A stretch of 35,439 nucleotides of DNA from an uncultured Enterocloster sp. (GTDB lineage: Bacteria > Bacillota > Clostridia > Lachnospirales > Lachnospiraceae): positions 1 to 35,439 of the forward strand of contig CALWRY010000014.1 of NCBI GenBank assembly GCA_944384065.1. The letters are read 5' to 3'. The position numbers were made by a program, and so were the translations under genes. The notes under the pieces were generated by a model. The model made no database searches. It was not told where the DNA came from and saw only the letters and a list, made by a program, of their open reading frames with translations. This document shows positions 14,208 through 20,671 of this stretch, one piece after another. Positions within the stretch are counted from its first letter, which is position 1. Every line of letters starts with the position of its first letter.

Positions 14208-14732
14208 ATGGATATGACAAGGTTGCATAGCATTGTTCTGCGCAATACCATCAGCAAAGGATGTGTTTTTTTGACAAACTACGAACTACTGGCAGATGAA
14301 GCGTACAGCATGGGCTTAACCGTAAAAGAAAAGCCCCTTCATGGGAGCGATGGCCTAATTAAAGGCCGCCGAATCGCAATCCGCCAGGACATTCCGACTC
14401 TCACCCAAAAGGCTGATGTGCTAGCTGAAGAGCTGGGCCACCACTACACTACAGTCGGAAATATCCTCGATCAAGCTAATATTGATGCCCGCAAACAAGA
14501 AAGAAAAGCCCGCTTATGGGCCTATGATAAGCGGATCGGACTGTCCGGTTTTATTCAAGGGTTTCGCCAGCACTGCCACAGCCGCTATGAATTGGCTGAA
14601 TGCCTTGGAGTAACGGAGGAATTCCTTCAGGAAGCGCTTGAATGTTATAGAGAAAAATACGGGTGTATGGTTGAATTGGATGGATACATAATCCTATTTG
14701 AGCCAAGACTGGCCGTTATAGAAAAATTTTAA
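14208..14732 (+). CDS. ImmA/IrrE-type metallopeptidase
   Basis: A 174-aa protein with the motif KADVLAEELGHHYTTVGNIL (residues 68-87). In the family's usual HExxH zinc site the first histidine is replaced by Glu (EELGH), a variant I remember from Clostridia phage ImmA proteins; catalysis may still be possible or lost. The rest (RKARLWAYDKRIGLSGF..., ELAECLGVTEEFLQEALECY) matches the family. ImmA proteins cleave the cognate repressor to induce the element. The start has a poor ribosome binding site and an in-frame TAA lies 18 bp upstream, consistent with disruption of an original repressor-immA junction by the DUF4160 cassette. Confidence 0.85.
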   Translation: MDMTRLHSIVLRNTISKGCVFLTNYELLADEAYSMGLTVKEKPLHGSDGLIKGRRIAIRQDIPTLTQKADVLAEELGHHYTTVGNILDQANIDARKQERKARLWAYDKRIGLSGFIQGFRQHCHSRYELAECLGVTEEFLQEALECYREKYGCMVELDGYIILFEPRLAVIEKF

Positions 14733-14770
14733 ATATCATGGATAGCAAACTTTTCTAGGGAGGAAAAGAT

Positions 14771-15637
14771 ATGAAAAGGCAATTGTATCTTATCGCATTG
14801 AGCTTTATACTATCCGGTTGTTCTGTTGAAGGGCAGGAAACGTCTTCTCTTGCCAATAATGCCGCAGAAAACGAAGCTTTAATCGTAACTACAGAATATG
14901 GTTCTTTTCCTGAAACCATTGAGCCAAGCGAGGAATCGACTGATTCTGACGGAGATAACTATAAAGAAAATTATCCTGAATGGTTTAGTGAATTAGCAAA
15001 AAGTTATCAGCTTGCCTGTGATTCTTTAAACAAAGGTTATTCCGTATCAATTGGTAAATCAAAGCCAGAAAAGGGTAGTTTCAATGACAGTGATATCTAT
15101 TCATATTATAGAATTAATATTGATATGGGTAGTGCTATTCCAAATGCAACTTTTCAAGAGGTAAATAGCGTTTTATCACATTCTTATACAATATCTTTTA
15201 CTGACCATATAGCTACTCCCGAAATTCGAGATGTTGTTACGCTTACTATCCTTGCGCTTGATCCATCTATCGATCTATCAGCGGCTGAGCAACTTGCTTC
15301 TCAATTGTCAACCAGCTATACCGGCAATGGAAGCGCCAGCGATGTATTAGATTGTGGAGGCTACTATATATTCTTTTTAGATGGACCAACTATTGGAACA
15401 TTAATAGGATCCGAATACCCTGATTTGATAGCTAAATACCATAAAGATGTCAATCAAATACCGCAAAATCTTTCTGAATATTCAGAAGCAAGCCAAGACA
15501 TTTTATCTTCTCCATTAAATAAAGGCTTGCCCATTTATGTTGATGCAACCGTTGAAAATTTTATTCCTCAAACAAAAGGATTCTATACTTTACTAGTTAA
15601 AACAGAAGATAACATACAAATTTATTTTATTATTTGA
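14771..15637 (+). CDS. Phage-encoded lipoprotein
   Basis: A 288-aa protein with a good GGGAGGAAAAG ribosome binding site. Residues 1-17 are a lipoprotein signal peptide, MKRQLYLIALSFILSGC, with lipobox LSGC and Cys17 as the lipid-bearing residue. Residues 18-65 are a polar linker rich in Ser/Glu; the rest is a secreted domain (SYTISFTDHIATPEIRDVVTLTIL) of unrecognised family. Temperate phages of Firmicutes often carry such a gene between repressor and integrase, and Ltp of TP-J34 blocks DNA entry of related phages, so superinfection exclusion is a fair hypothesis. No similarity to Ltp is claimed. Confidence 0.85.
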   Translation: MKRQLYLIALSFILSGCSVEGQETSSLANNAAENEALIVTTEYGSFPETIEPSEESTDSDGDNYKENYPEWFSELAKSYQLACDSLNKGYSVSIGKSKPEKGSFNDSDIYSYYRINIDMGSAIPNATFQEVNSVLSHSYTISFTDHIATPEIRDVVTLTILALDPSIDLSAAEQLASQLSTSYTGNGSASDVLDCGGYYIFFLDGPTIGTLIGSEYPDLIAKYHKDVNQIPQNLSEYSEASQDILSSPLNKGLPIYVDATVENFIPQTKGFYTLLVKTEDNIQIYFII

Positions 15638-15779
15638 TAACTTTTGCCATAAGTTCCAAGAAGGTGAGCATTTTCGTTTTTACGGTATAATAGCTGCTGA
15701 TCAGCAAATACGGCTCGAATATGCTCTAAAATTATACACAGAATCAAACTAATCAATAACGTGTTAGGAGGTGTATACC

Positions 15780-16325
15780 ATGCCACTGCCAAAAGAGCAA
15801 ACTTATACATCCAAAGATTACTGGAACCTGCCAGAAAGCCGTCGGGCCGAGCTAATCGGCGGTCAGCTCTATGATATGGCTCCACCTAGTTTTAAACACC
15901 AGAAACTCATTTCACAATTATCTTATCAATTTAACGACTATATTAAGCAAAACAAAGGAAACTGTGAAGTCATTCCCGCCCCCTTTGCCGTCAACCTGGA
16001 TGCAGACGACCGAGACTGGGTAGAGCCAGACATTTCCGTGATCTGCGATAAAAATAAACTGACTGAGCGCGGCTGCTCTGGTGCTCCGGATCTAATTGTC
16101 GAAGTGGTGTCCCCTTCCAGCCGCCGGATGGACTACTCCATCAAAAACGCCCTCTATTCCCAGGGTGGCGTCCGGGAATACTGGATCGTAGATCCAGAGA
16201 AAGAGCGCTCCACCGTATATCACTATGAGGCCGATGACGCGCCCACCATTTACACCTTTACCCAGGCGGTGCCTGTAGGAATATTTGCGGGCCTATCCAT
16301 CAACATTGCCGACTTGCTTAAATAA
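15780..16325 (+). CDS. Uma2-family (DUF820) PD-(D/E)xK nuclease
   Basis: A 181-aa protein from the ATG at 15780 with TAGGAGGTG eight bases upstream. The sequence follows the Uma2 pattern: YWNLPESRRAELIGGQLYDM, then WVEPDISVICD and DLIVEVVSPSSRRMDYSIK, GVREYWIVDPEK. PDIS and EVVSPSS contain the acidic residues of the restriction-endonuclease-like core. Uma2 proteins are abundant in cyanobacteria and Firmicutes; their biological role is unclear. A TATAAT lies at 15686-15691 but without a clear -35. Possible defence or mobile-DNA role is inference. Confidence 0.88.
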   Translation: MPLPKEQTYTSKDYWNLPESRRAELIGGQLYDMAPPSFKHQKLISQLSYQFNDYIKQNKGNCEVIPAPFAVNLDADDRDWVEPDISVICDKNKLTERGCSGAPDLIVEVVSPSSRRMDYSIKNALYSQGGVREYWIVDPEKERSTVYHYEADDAPTIYTFTQAVPVGIFAGLSINIADLLK

Positions 16326-16335
16326 AAGAAAAACC

Positions 16336-16360
16336 GCTCCGGCCTTACCATCGCCGGAGC
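16336..16360 (-). terminator. Minus-strand hairpin followed by T-tract
   Basis: Stem GCTCCGGC (16336-16343) / GCCGGAGC (16353-16360). On the minus strand it is followed by GGTTTTTCTTTT, so it terminates leftward transcripts; on the plus strand no T-tract follows. No minus-strand gene is seen upstream, which suggests a small minus-strand RNA across 16365-16480. Confidence 0.55.
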
Positions 16361-16389
16361 CGCCCTACCTTGACAATATAATATACTTA

Positions 16390-16490
16390 CCCGGGCAGCC
16401 GGGAGGGCGTGCGTGCCATCCATTCCGAGTCTTGCGGAAAGGGGCAATAATTACAAACTCACATTTTGAATATTTTCTAAAATTTTCGTC
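16390..16490 (+). pseudogene. Possible remnant of a type I toxin-like locus
   Basis: The stretch with CTTGCGGAAAGGGG followed by codons for ITNSHFEYFLKF looks like a leader and first residues of the tiny membrane toxins (M-I-T-N-S/D-...-F...) common in Clostridia prophages, but the start codon position reads ATA rather than ATG and the frame is not hydrophobic further on. A minus-strand terminator nearby could belong to the antisense RNA of such a locus. This is from memory of similar sequences and is weak. Confidence 0.25.
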
Positions 16491-16497
16491 TAGGGGA

Positions 16498-16526
16498 TTG
16501 ACATTTTTAAGAATCGGACATAATAT
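16498..16526 (+). promoter_or_regulatory. Strong promoter of a small RNA
   Basis: TTGACA (16498-16503), 17-bp spacer, TAATAT (16521-16526). No coding frame with a ribosome binding site follows before the terminator-like hairpin at 16572-16632. Confidence 0.75.
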
Positions 16527-16532
16527 GATAGC

Positions 16533-16632
16533 ATCAGATGTAACTTTTTACACTGATATGATATTGAAAGTATACCCCTAGCAGTAGTCCTCCCACCATA
16601 AGGGATGTGACGAGACTAGGGGTATTTTTTTT
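16533..16632 (+). ncRNA. Candidate ~100-nt structured RNA upstream of fic
   Basis: Predicted from the promoter at 16498 to the U-tract near 16632. The 3' half folds into one long hairpin: outer perfect 10-bp stem 16572-16581 / 16616-16625 (ATACCCCTAG/CTAGGGGTAT), an internal loop with CAGTA on one side and GAGA on the other, then GTC/GAC and CCC/GGG pairs closing a short loop. The AGUA/GA pairing resembles a bulged-G (loop E-like) motif. A run of eight T's follows the stem, so it is also an intrinsic terminator. There are no tandem repeats as in type III antitoxin RNAs. Role unknown; it sits 183 bp ahead of the Fic gene. Confidence 0.5.
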
Positions 16633-16814
16633 ACAAAGGAGAATTCATAGATATTTTTGTAATATAATGTTATTAATGATTTTTTTAATAATATTCCTTG
16701 ATTTCATTCTTATTAAAATTATGGAGGTTTTTTTTTAATATGGTTTTTTCTTTTTAATCTAATTAAAATATACTTTAGTAAACCAAACCATGTCAAACAA
16801 AAGAGGTGAAAATT
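16633..16814. other. AT-rich leader ahead of the Fic gene
   Basis: About 180 bp of very AT-rich DNA with long T runs and no supported reading frame. A TATACT lies near 16768 but has no good -35. The only clear signal is the AAAGAGGTG ribosome binding site before 16815. Expression of fic could come from here or from read-through of the small-RNA promoter. Confidence 0.5.
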
Positions 16815-17951
16815 ATGGAAAATAGAGCAGGAGTTTTTATGAGACAACCAAGCGGATACTCTTCATTTACACCAAAGAAACTACCACCAGATCCTCCCCT
16901 TAACATGGATTTAGAAATGTTAAAATTACTCTCCGACGCTGACAGAAAACTAGGACGCCTAGATGGCATCACACAAATCCTTCCAAATCCAGAATTGTTT
17001 GTTGCTATGTATGTCCAAAAAGAAGCTGTACTCAGTTCTCAAATTGAAGGAACTCAAGCTTCATTGACTGATGTCCTAGATTCCGGGACAGATTCTAAAA
17101 ATGACACAGAAATTCAAGATGTCGTTAATTATGTTGCTGCTATGAATTATGGATTAGAACGTTTAAAAGGTTTCCCACTCTGTCTCCGTTTAATCAAAGA
17201 AATACATGAAAAACTTTTAGAATGTGGGCGAGGGAGCAATCGCAATCCTGGCGAATTCAGAACCACACAAAATTGGATCGGTCCTGCCGGATGCACTCTG
17301 TCAAATGCTACTTTTGTACCACCAACAGTGCCGGATATGCATAACGCATTAAATGATTTAGAATCCTTTTTTTATGAAGAAGACAATATTCCTTCCCTCA
17401 TCAAAATTGCTCTTATACATGCGCAATTTGAAAGTATACATCCATTTTTAGATGGCAATGGACGTGTAGGGCGTTTACTTATTACGTTTTGGCTATGTTA
17501 CGAAAAAATCCTTACGGAACCATTACTATATTTAAGCTACTATTTTAAAAGTAATCGTATAGAATACTATGACCGGCTTATGGCCGTAAGGAAACATGGT
17601 GACTGGGAAGGATGGGTAAAGTTCTTTTTAAAGGGTGTAGCTGCCGTTTCAGATGAAGCTACTGAAAGTGCGAAACTTATTATCAATTTAAAAGAACACT
17701 ATTCCCAAATTCTTTCTGCAAAAAGCAATAACCACTACGTTCAATTATTTGACAAGCTTTTTCAACATCCCTTTATAACTAAAAATGATGCTGTAAAATT
17801 GCTGAACATTTCATACCCTACTGCAAGCAGCATTATTGAAGAGTTTGTAAATCTAAAGATTTTGACCGATATCACACCCAATCAACAACGCAATAAACGG
17901 TATTGCTTTGCTGAGTATGTATCCATCTTAAATAGAGGAACCGAATTATAA
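16815..17951 (+). CDS. Fic-family AMP-transferase (class II, N-terminal inhibitory helix)
   Basis: A 378-aa protein from the ATG at 16815; the GTG at 16806 is part of the ribosome binding site. The catalytic loop HPFLDGNGRVGR (residues 209-220) is the full Fic consensus, with catalytic His209. SSQIEG (74-79) fits the inhibitory motif (S/T)xxxE(G/N), so autoinhibition by Glu78 is expected. The C-terminus has a winged-helix part (FITKNDAVKLLNISYPTASS, then IIEEFVNLKIL). Such Fic-wHTH proteins transfer AMP to proteins, often themselves or partners; target unknown. Gene is AT-rich relative to the prophage replication genes, so likely a separately acquired accessory gene. Confidence 0.93.
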   Translation: MENRAGVFMRQPSGYSSFTPKKLPPDPPLNMDLEMLKLLSDADRKLGRLDGITQILPNPELFVAMYVQKEAVLSSQIEGTQASLTDVLDSGTDSKNDTEIQDVVNYVAAMNYGLERLKGFPLCLRLIKEIHEKLLECGRGSNRNPGEFRTTQNWIGPAGCTLSNATFVPPTVPDMHNALNDLESFFYEEDNIPSLIKIALIHAQFESIHPFLDGNGRVGRLLITFWLCYEKILTEPLLYLSYYFKSNRIEYYDRLMAVRKHGDWEGWVKFFLKGVAAVSDEATESAKLIINLKEHYSQILSAKSNNHYVQLFDKLFQHPFITKNDAVKLLNISYPTASSIIEEFVNLKILTDITPNQQRNKRYCFAEYVSILNRGTEL

Positions 17952-18033
17952 AAAAACCGGCCCCTGCGCCAACAGGAACCGGCTTTACATAAATTCTGCA
18001 CAGGCCTTGGGAGGCCAAGTACAACATTTCTCG
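17950..18033 (-). ncRNA. Candidate minus-strand small RNA between fic and integrase
   Basis: A minus-strand promoter (TACAAT 18041-18046, 17-bp spacer, TGTACA 18064-18069) is followed about 75 bases later by a terminator: CCGG..CCTG (17957-17966) pairs with CAGG..CCGG (17973-17982) and ends in seven U's on the minus strand (17950-17956). Near its 5' end, GTACAACAT and ATATTGTAC, and TGGGAGG and CCTCCCA, form an inverted repeat at 18008-18058. No frame with a ribosome binding site is seen. It would be antisense to any fic-int read-through transcript. Confidence 0.4.
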
Positions 18034-18059
18034 CAAAAATATTGTACCACACCTCCCAG

Positions 18060-18073
18060 CACCTGTACAGGTG
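18060..18073. repeat. 14-bp perfect palindrome before the integrase gene
   Basis: CACCTGTACAGGTG is its own reverse complement and is followed by ATTTTTT. It covers the -35 of the putative minus-strand promoter and lies 32 bp before the integrase ATG. It may be an operator, or a small terminator for transcripts coming from fic. Confidence 0.5.
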
Positions 18074-18105
18074 TATTTTTTGTACCCAAAAGGAGGACGA
18101 TAAGA

Positions 18106-19263
18106 ATGGGAAGAAGGAAGAAATACCCCCGGCTGCCGAATGGCTTTGGCTCCATTCGGTATCTGGGAGCCGGCAGAAGGAATCCCTATGCGGTTCATCC
18201 GCCGGCCACACTGGACGAGGCTACCGGCGATATTTCCCCCAAGAGGGCCTTGTGCTACGTGGAAGACTATATGACCGGCTTTTTGGTTCTGACAGCCTAC
18301 CACGCCGGCACATACAAGCCGGGATACGAGCTGACAGTCCAGAAGGATCTAAACGCCAAAGCCCTGGATACGGTCAGTTCCCGGCTCCTGGCCGATTACC
18401 GGAAGATTATCGGGGCGGATACCCTGCGGCCCACCTTCTCGGAGGTCTACGCGCAATTTTACGCCGAAAAGTTTCCGGAGGGGCACAAGTTCTCCCAGTC
18501 CACAATCTATGCCATCCAGGCCGGATACCGAAACTGCAGCCAGCTCCATGATCGGGATTTTTATGCTCTGAAATATAGAGATCTCCAGGACGCTGTTGAT
18601 GCATGCCCCCTAAAACATGCCAGCCTGGAGCATATCGTCAATCTTCTGCATCAGATGTATGACTATGCTTTGATGAATGATCTGTGCGAGCGCAATTACA
18701 GTCAGGGGCTGAAAATTAAAAAGGAGGATGACGATGAGAAGGGCATTCCTTTCACCGTTGACGATCTCAAGGCCATCTATGCGGCCAGAGAGAACGACGT
18801 GGCCGAAATGCTCTGGATTATGTGCCTGTCCGGGTTCCGAATCGAGGAGTACCGCAAAATACAAATCAATACCTCTGAATGGTATTTCCAGGGCGGAAAT
18901 AAGAGCCGGGCCGGAAAAACCAGGATTGTCCCTATCCATTCCGCCATTCAGGAAATGGTGGCCGCGCGGATGAAGCGCTGCGGAAAGCTGCTCCCCGAGA
19001 CATCCAGTGCCTTCCGTGAAGAAATGGCTGCACTCCTTCCAAGCATTGGAATACAGGAGCATCATACGCCTCACGACTGCCGGCATACCTTCTCCTATCT
19101 CTGTGAGAAATACGGCGTGGCCGAAAATGATCGCAAGCGTCTCCTCGGGCACAGCTTCAAAGATGTGACAAACCGGGTTTATGGCCATCGGGATTTGGAG
19201 GATCTGCGCAGGCAAATTGAGAAAATACAGGCTTGTGACTTTTATGTGACAAATAGGCAGTAA
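18106..19263 (+). CDS. Tyrosine-family phage integrase
   Basis: A 385-aa site-specific recombinase from the ATG at 18106 with an AAAGGAGG ribosome binding site; the open frame to 18007 has no start signal. N-terminal basic residues and an arm/core-binding part (FSEVYAQFYAEKFPEGHKFS, residues 111-130) precede the catalytic domain. Catalytic residues: Arg245 (LSGFRIEEYRK), Lys271 (GKTRIVPIHS), His323/Arg326 (HDCRHTFS), His349 (LLGHSFKDVTNR) and nucleophile Tyr359 (VYGH). Complete active site, so probably functional. It lies at the chromosomal boundary, as expected, and would act with an excisionase for excision. Confidence 0.95.
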   Translation: MGRRKKYPRLPNGFGSIRYLGAGRRNPYAVHPPATLDEATGDISPKRALCYVEDYMTGFLVLTAYHAGTYKPGYELTVQKDLNAKALDTVSSRLLADYRKIIGADTLRPTFSEVYAQFYAEKFPEGHKFSQSTIYAIQAGYRNCSQLHDRDFYALKYRDLQDAVDACPLKHASLEHIVNLLHQMYDYALMNDLCERNYSQGLKIKKEDDDEKGIPFTVDDLKAIYAARENDVAEMLWIMCLSGFRIEEYRKIQINTSEWYFQGGNKSRAGKTRIVPIHSAIQEMVAARMKRCGKLLPETSSAFREEMAALLPSIGIQEHHTPHDCRHTFSYLCEKYGVAENDRKRLLGHSFKDVTNRVYGHRDLEDLRRQIEKIQACDFYVTNRQ

Positions 19264-19496
19264 GAAACCCTATAAGACGGTTCTTCCCGCAATTACGTTT
19301 TCCTTGATTTTATTACATTTTCCGACCGGCCCTTACAGTTTGGGTGACGGCAATTTTAAGAATTCCTTAATAATCTATTCAAAGAACATTCAAACATTTC
19401 CAGGCGTCTCGTGCTATACTATGAACATAAGAGATGCACGAATGTTTAACAACTATCCTTCAACCCTTTTTGAAAATCCGAAATCCTAAGAAAAGT
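19264..19496. other. Prophage right end, probable attR region
   Basis: A 233-bp non-coding stretch between the integrase and the host terminator. It contains inverted repeats AAACATT (19392-19398)/AATGTTT (19441-19447) and TCGTGC (19409-19414)/GCACGA (19436-19441), possible recombinase sites. A TATACT lies at 19415-19420. No tRNA or tmRNA 3' end is visible, so integration seems intergenic. The exact core cannot be placed because the left end is outside the window. Confidence 0.5.
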
Positions 19497-19525
19497 GCTC
19501 CGTACCTTTGGTACGGAGCTTTTTC
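19497..19525. terminator. Bidirectional intrinsic terminator
   Basis: Perfect 10-bp stem GCTCCGTACC (19497-19506) / GGTACGGAGC (19510-19519) with a TTT loop, followed by TTTTTC on the plus strand and by ACTTTTCTT on the minus strand. It probably ends the host scfA-to-HAD operon and insulates the prophage. Confidence 0.85.
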
Positions 19526-19563
19526 TATGCTTTCTTATACCTTTTCACGCGAAGCGCGCCCGC

Positions 19564-19598
19564 CCCGCAGGGGCATGTGTTGCGGGATGCCCCGCGGG
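19564..19598. terminator. GC-rich hairpin after the HAD gene
   Basis: Arms 19564-19576 and 19587-19598 pair through GGGGCAT/ATGCCCC and CCCGC/GCGGG with one unpaired A at 19569. It lies just downstream of the HAD stop codon; the T-rich side faces the plus strand. Likely mRNA 3'-end structure together with the hairpin at 19497. Confidence 0.5.
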
Positions 19599-19609
19599 TA
19601 TGCTTTTTA

Positions 19610-20218
19610 TTACAGTTTCGCCAGAACCTGGCGCAGCTTCTCCACATTCCCGTCCTCAAAACAGTATCCCTTCATGCCGCAGGCCGCAGCCCCCTCGATG
19701 TTCAGATCCCAGTCGTCCACGAAGAAGCACTCCTCCGGCTTTAAGTGAAACATGGAAAACAGATGGCCGTACATCTCCTTCTGGGGCTTCATGCACTTTA
19801 CTTGGGCGGAAAAGAGCATCCCGTCAAAGAGCTGCGCCTCGGGGATCACCCGGCCGCTGCACGCTGGAAGCCGCAGGGAGGCATTGGAGCACACATAGAG
19901 GCCGAATCCCCTCTCCTTCAGCCCCCGCACCACCTTGTCCATCCCCGCCTTGGGATGCATGTTGTACAGATGCCACTGTTCAAAGCAGAGGGCTGCCAGC
20001 TCTCTCTCCTTATCGCTGTCCAGCCGGGAAAGAATCCTCTTTAAGGCCGCCTCCTCGGATATGACCCCCATATCCAGGAGCACCCACTCCTGTGAATTGA
20101 ACACCGCCCGGCTGATCTTCCTCTCCAGATCCGCATTTTTGATGACATGGGCGCACACCAGGTTGGGATCATACTCTGTCAAAACATTTCCCATGTCAAA
20201 AACAATATTTTTAATCAT
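19610..20218 (-). CDS. HAD-superfamily hydrolase (HAD-IA)
   Basis: A 202-aa protein from the ATG at 20218 with AAGGAGGA upstream. Motif I is VFDMGNVL, where the second acidic residue of DxD is Gly, as in the YihX/epoxide-hydrolase-N-like branch; motif II is VCSNAS; motif III Lys is in CMKPQKEMYGHL; motif IV is FFVDDWDLNIEGA. A small-molecule phosphatase or related activity is likely; the substrate is not predictable. Last gene of the host operon, separated from yajC by a 134-bp spacer with a hairpin. Confidence 0.9.
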   Translation of the reverse strand: MIKNIVFDMGNVLTEYDPNLVCAHVIKNADLERKISRAVFNSQEWVLLDMGVISEEAALKRILSRLDSDKERELAALCFEQWHLYNMHPKAGMDKVVRGLKERGFGLYVCSNASLRLPACSGRVIPEAQLFDGMLFSAQVKCMKPQKEMYGHLFSMFHLKPEECFFVDDWDLNIEGAAACGMKGYCFEDGNVEKLRQVLAKL

Positions 20219-20296
20219 TTTATCCTCCTTAACCTGCATGGCAGAAACCCGGGCCTCTGGCGCCGCCCGCTGGAGCCCGCACCTGGACGCCCCGCA

Positions 20297-20338
20297 GAAA
20301 GGGGACGCCCCGGCCTATGCCAGGAGACGTCCCCTTTC
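20297..20338 (-). terminator. Hairpin between yajC and HAD gene
   Basis: An 11-bp perfect stem, GAAAGGGGACG (20297-20307) / CGTCCCCTTTC (20328-20338), with a 20-base loop. The T-tract on the minus strand is short (TTTC), so it may be a partial terminator or a 3'-end stabiliser for the tgt-yajC message. Confidence 0.55.
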
Positions 20339-20352
20339 AAACTGCGCAAGCA

Positions 20353-20625
20353 TTAGTTTTCCGGCTTCTCAATCTGCACAATGGCAGCCTTCTGCATGGG
20401 GATACGGCAGTTCTTGTTGCTGCCGAACTCCACAATCACGGTGTCATCGGTCATGTCAATGATAACGCCGTAGAATCCGCTGGAAGTGAGCACGGTATCG
20501 CCTACCGCCACACTGTTTAACAGCTCCTGCTGCTTCTGCCTCTCCTTCTTCTGAGGGCGGATTGCCATAAAATACAGCATAGCGCCCAGAAGGGCGATAT
20601 AAAAAATCCAGCCTGCTATGCCCAT
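20353..20625 (-). CDS. yajC: Preprotein translocase accessory subunit YajC
   Basis: A 90-aa protein from the ATG at 20625 with a GGAGGAATT ribosome binding site. One N-terminal membrane segment (IAGWIFYIALLGAMLYFMAI), then RPQKKERQKQQELLNSVAVG and DTVLTSSGFYGVI, the YajC signature. Part of the SecDF-YajC complex at the membrane. Directly follows tgt, a gene order conserved in many bacteria. Confidence 0.95.
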   Translation of the reverse strand: MGIAGWIFYIALLGAMLYFMAIRPQKKERQKQQELLNSVAVGDTVLTSSGFYGVIIDMTDDTVIVEFGSNKNCRIPMQKAAIVQIEKPEN

Positions 20626-20671
20626 CTTAATTCCTCCTTCGTCTTCGGGATGGGTTCCCGGGTTGTTGCTC

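Noticed and set aside
15622-15885. Minus-strand frame of 87 codons between the lipoprotein and Uma2 genes
   Set aside because: It overlaps both neighbouring genes, has no ribosome binding site and no known pattern; more likely a shadow frame.
16285-16581. Plus-strand frame of 98 codons across the intergenic region
   Set aside because: It runs through a terminator-like hairpin and a promoter, begins inside the Uma2 gene and has no ribosome binding site.
16533-16632. Small RNA considered as a type III antitoxin RNA
   Set aside because: There are no tandem repeats, and no ToxN-like protein is adjacent; Fic is not known to pair this way.
17872-18303. Minus-strand frames of 109 and 143 codons around the integrase start
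   Set aside because: They cross the inverted repeat and terminator-like hairpin and are antisense to the integrase; no start signal.
19264-19500. Search for a tRNA or tmRNA 3' end as integration target
   Set aside because: No CCA-ending acceptor stem or T-loop sequence was seen on either strand by eye.
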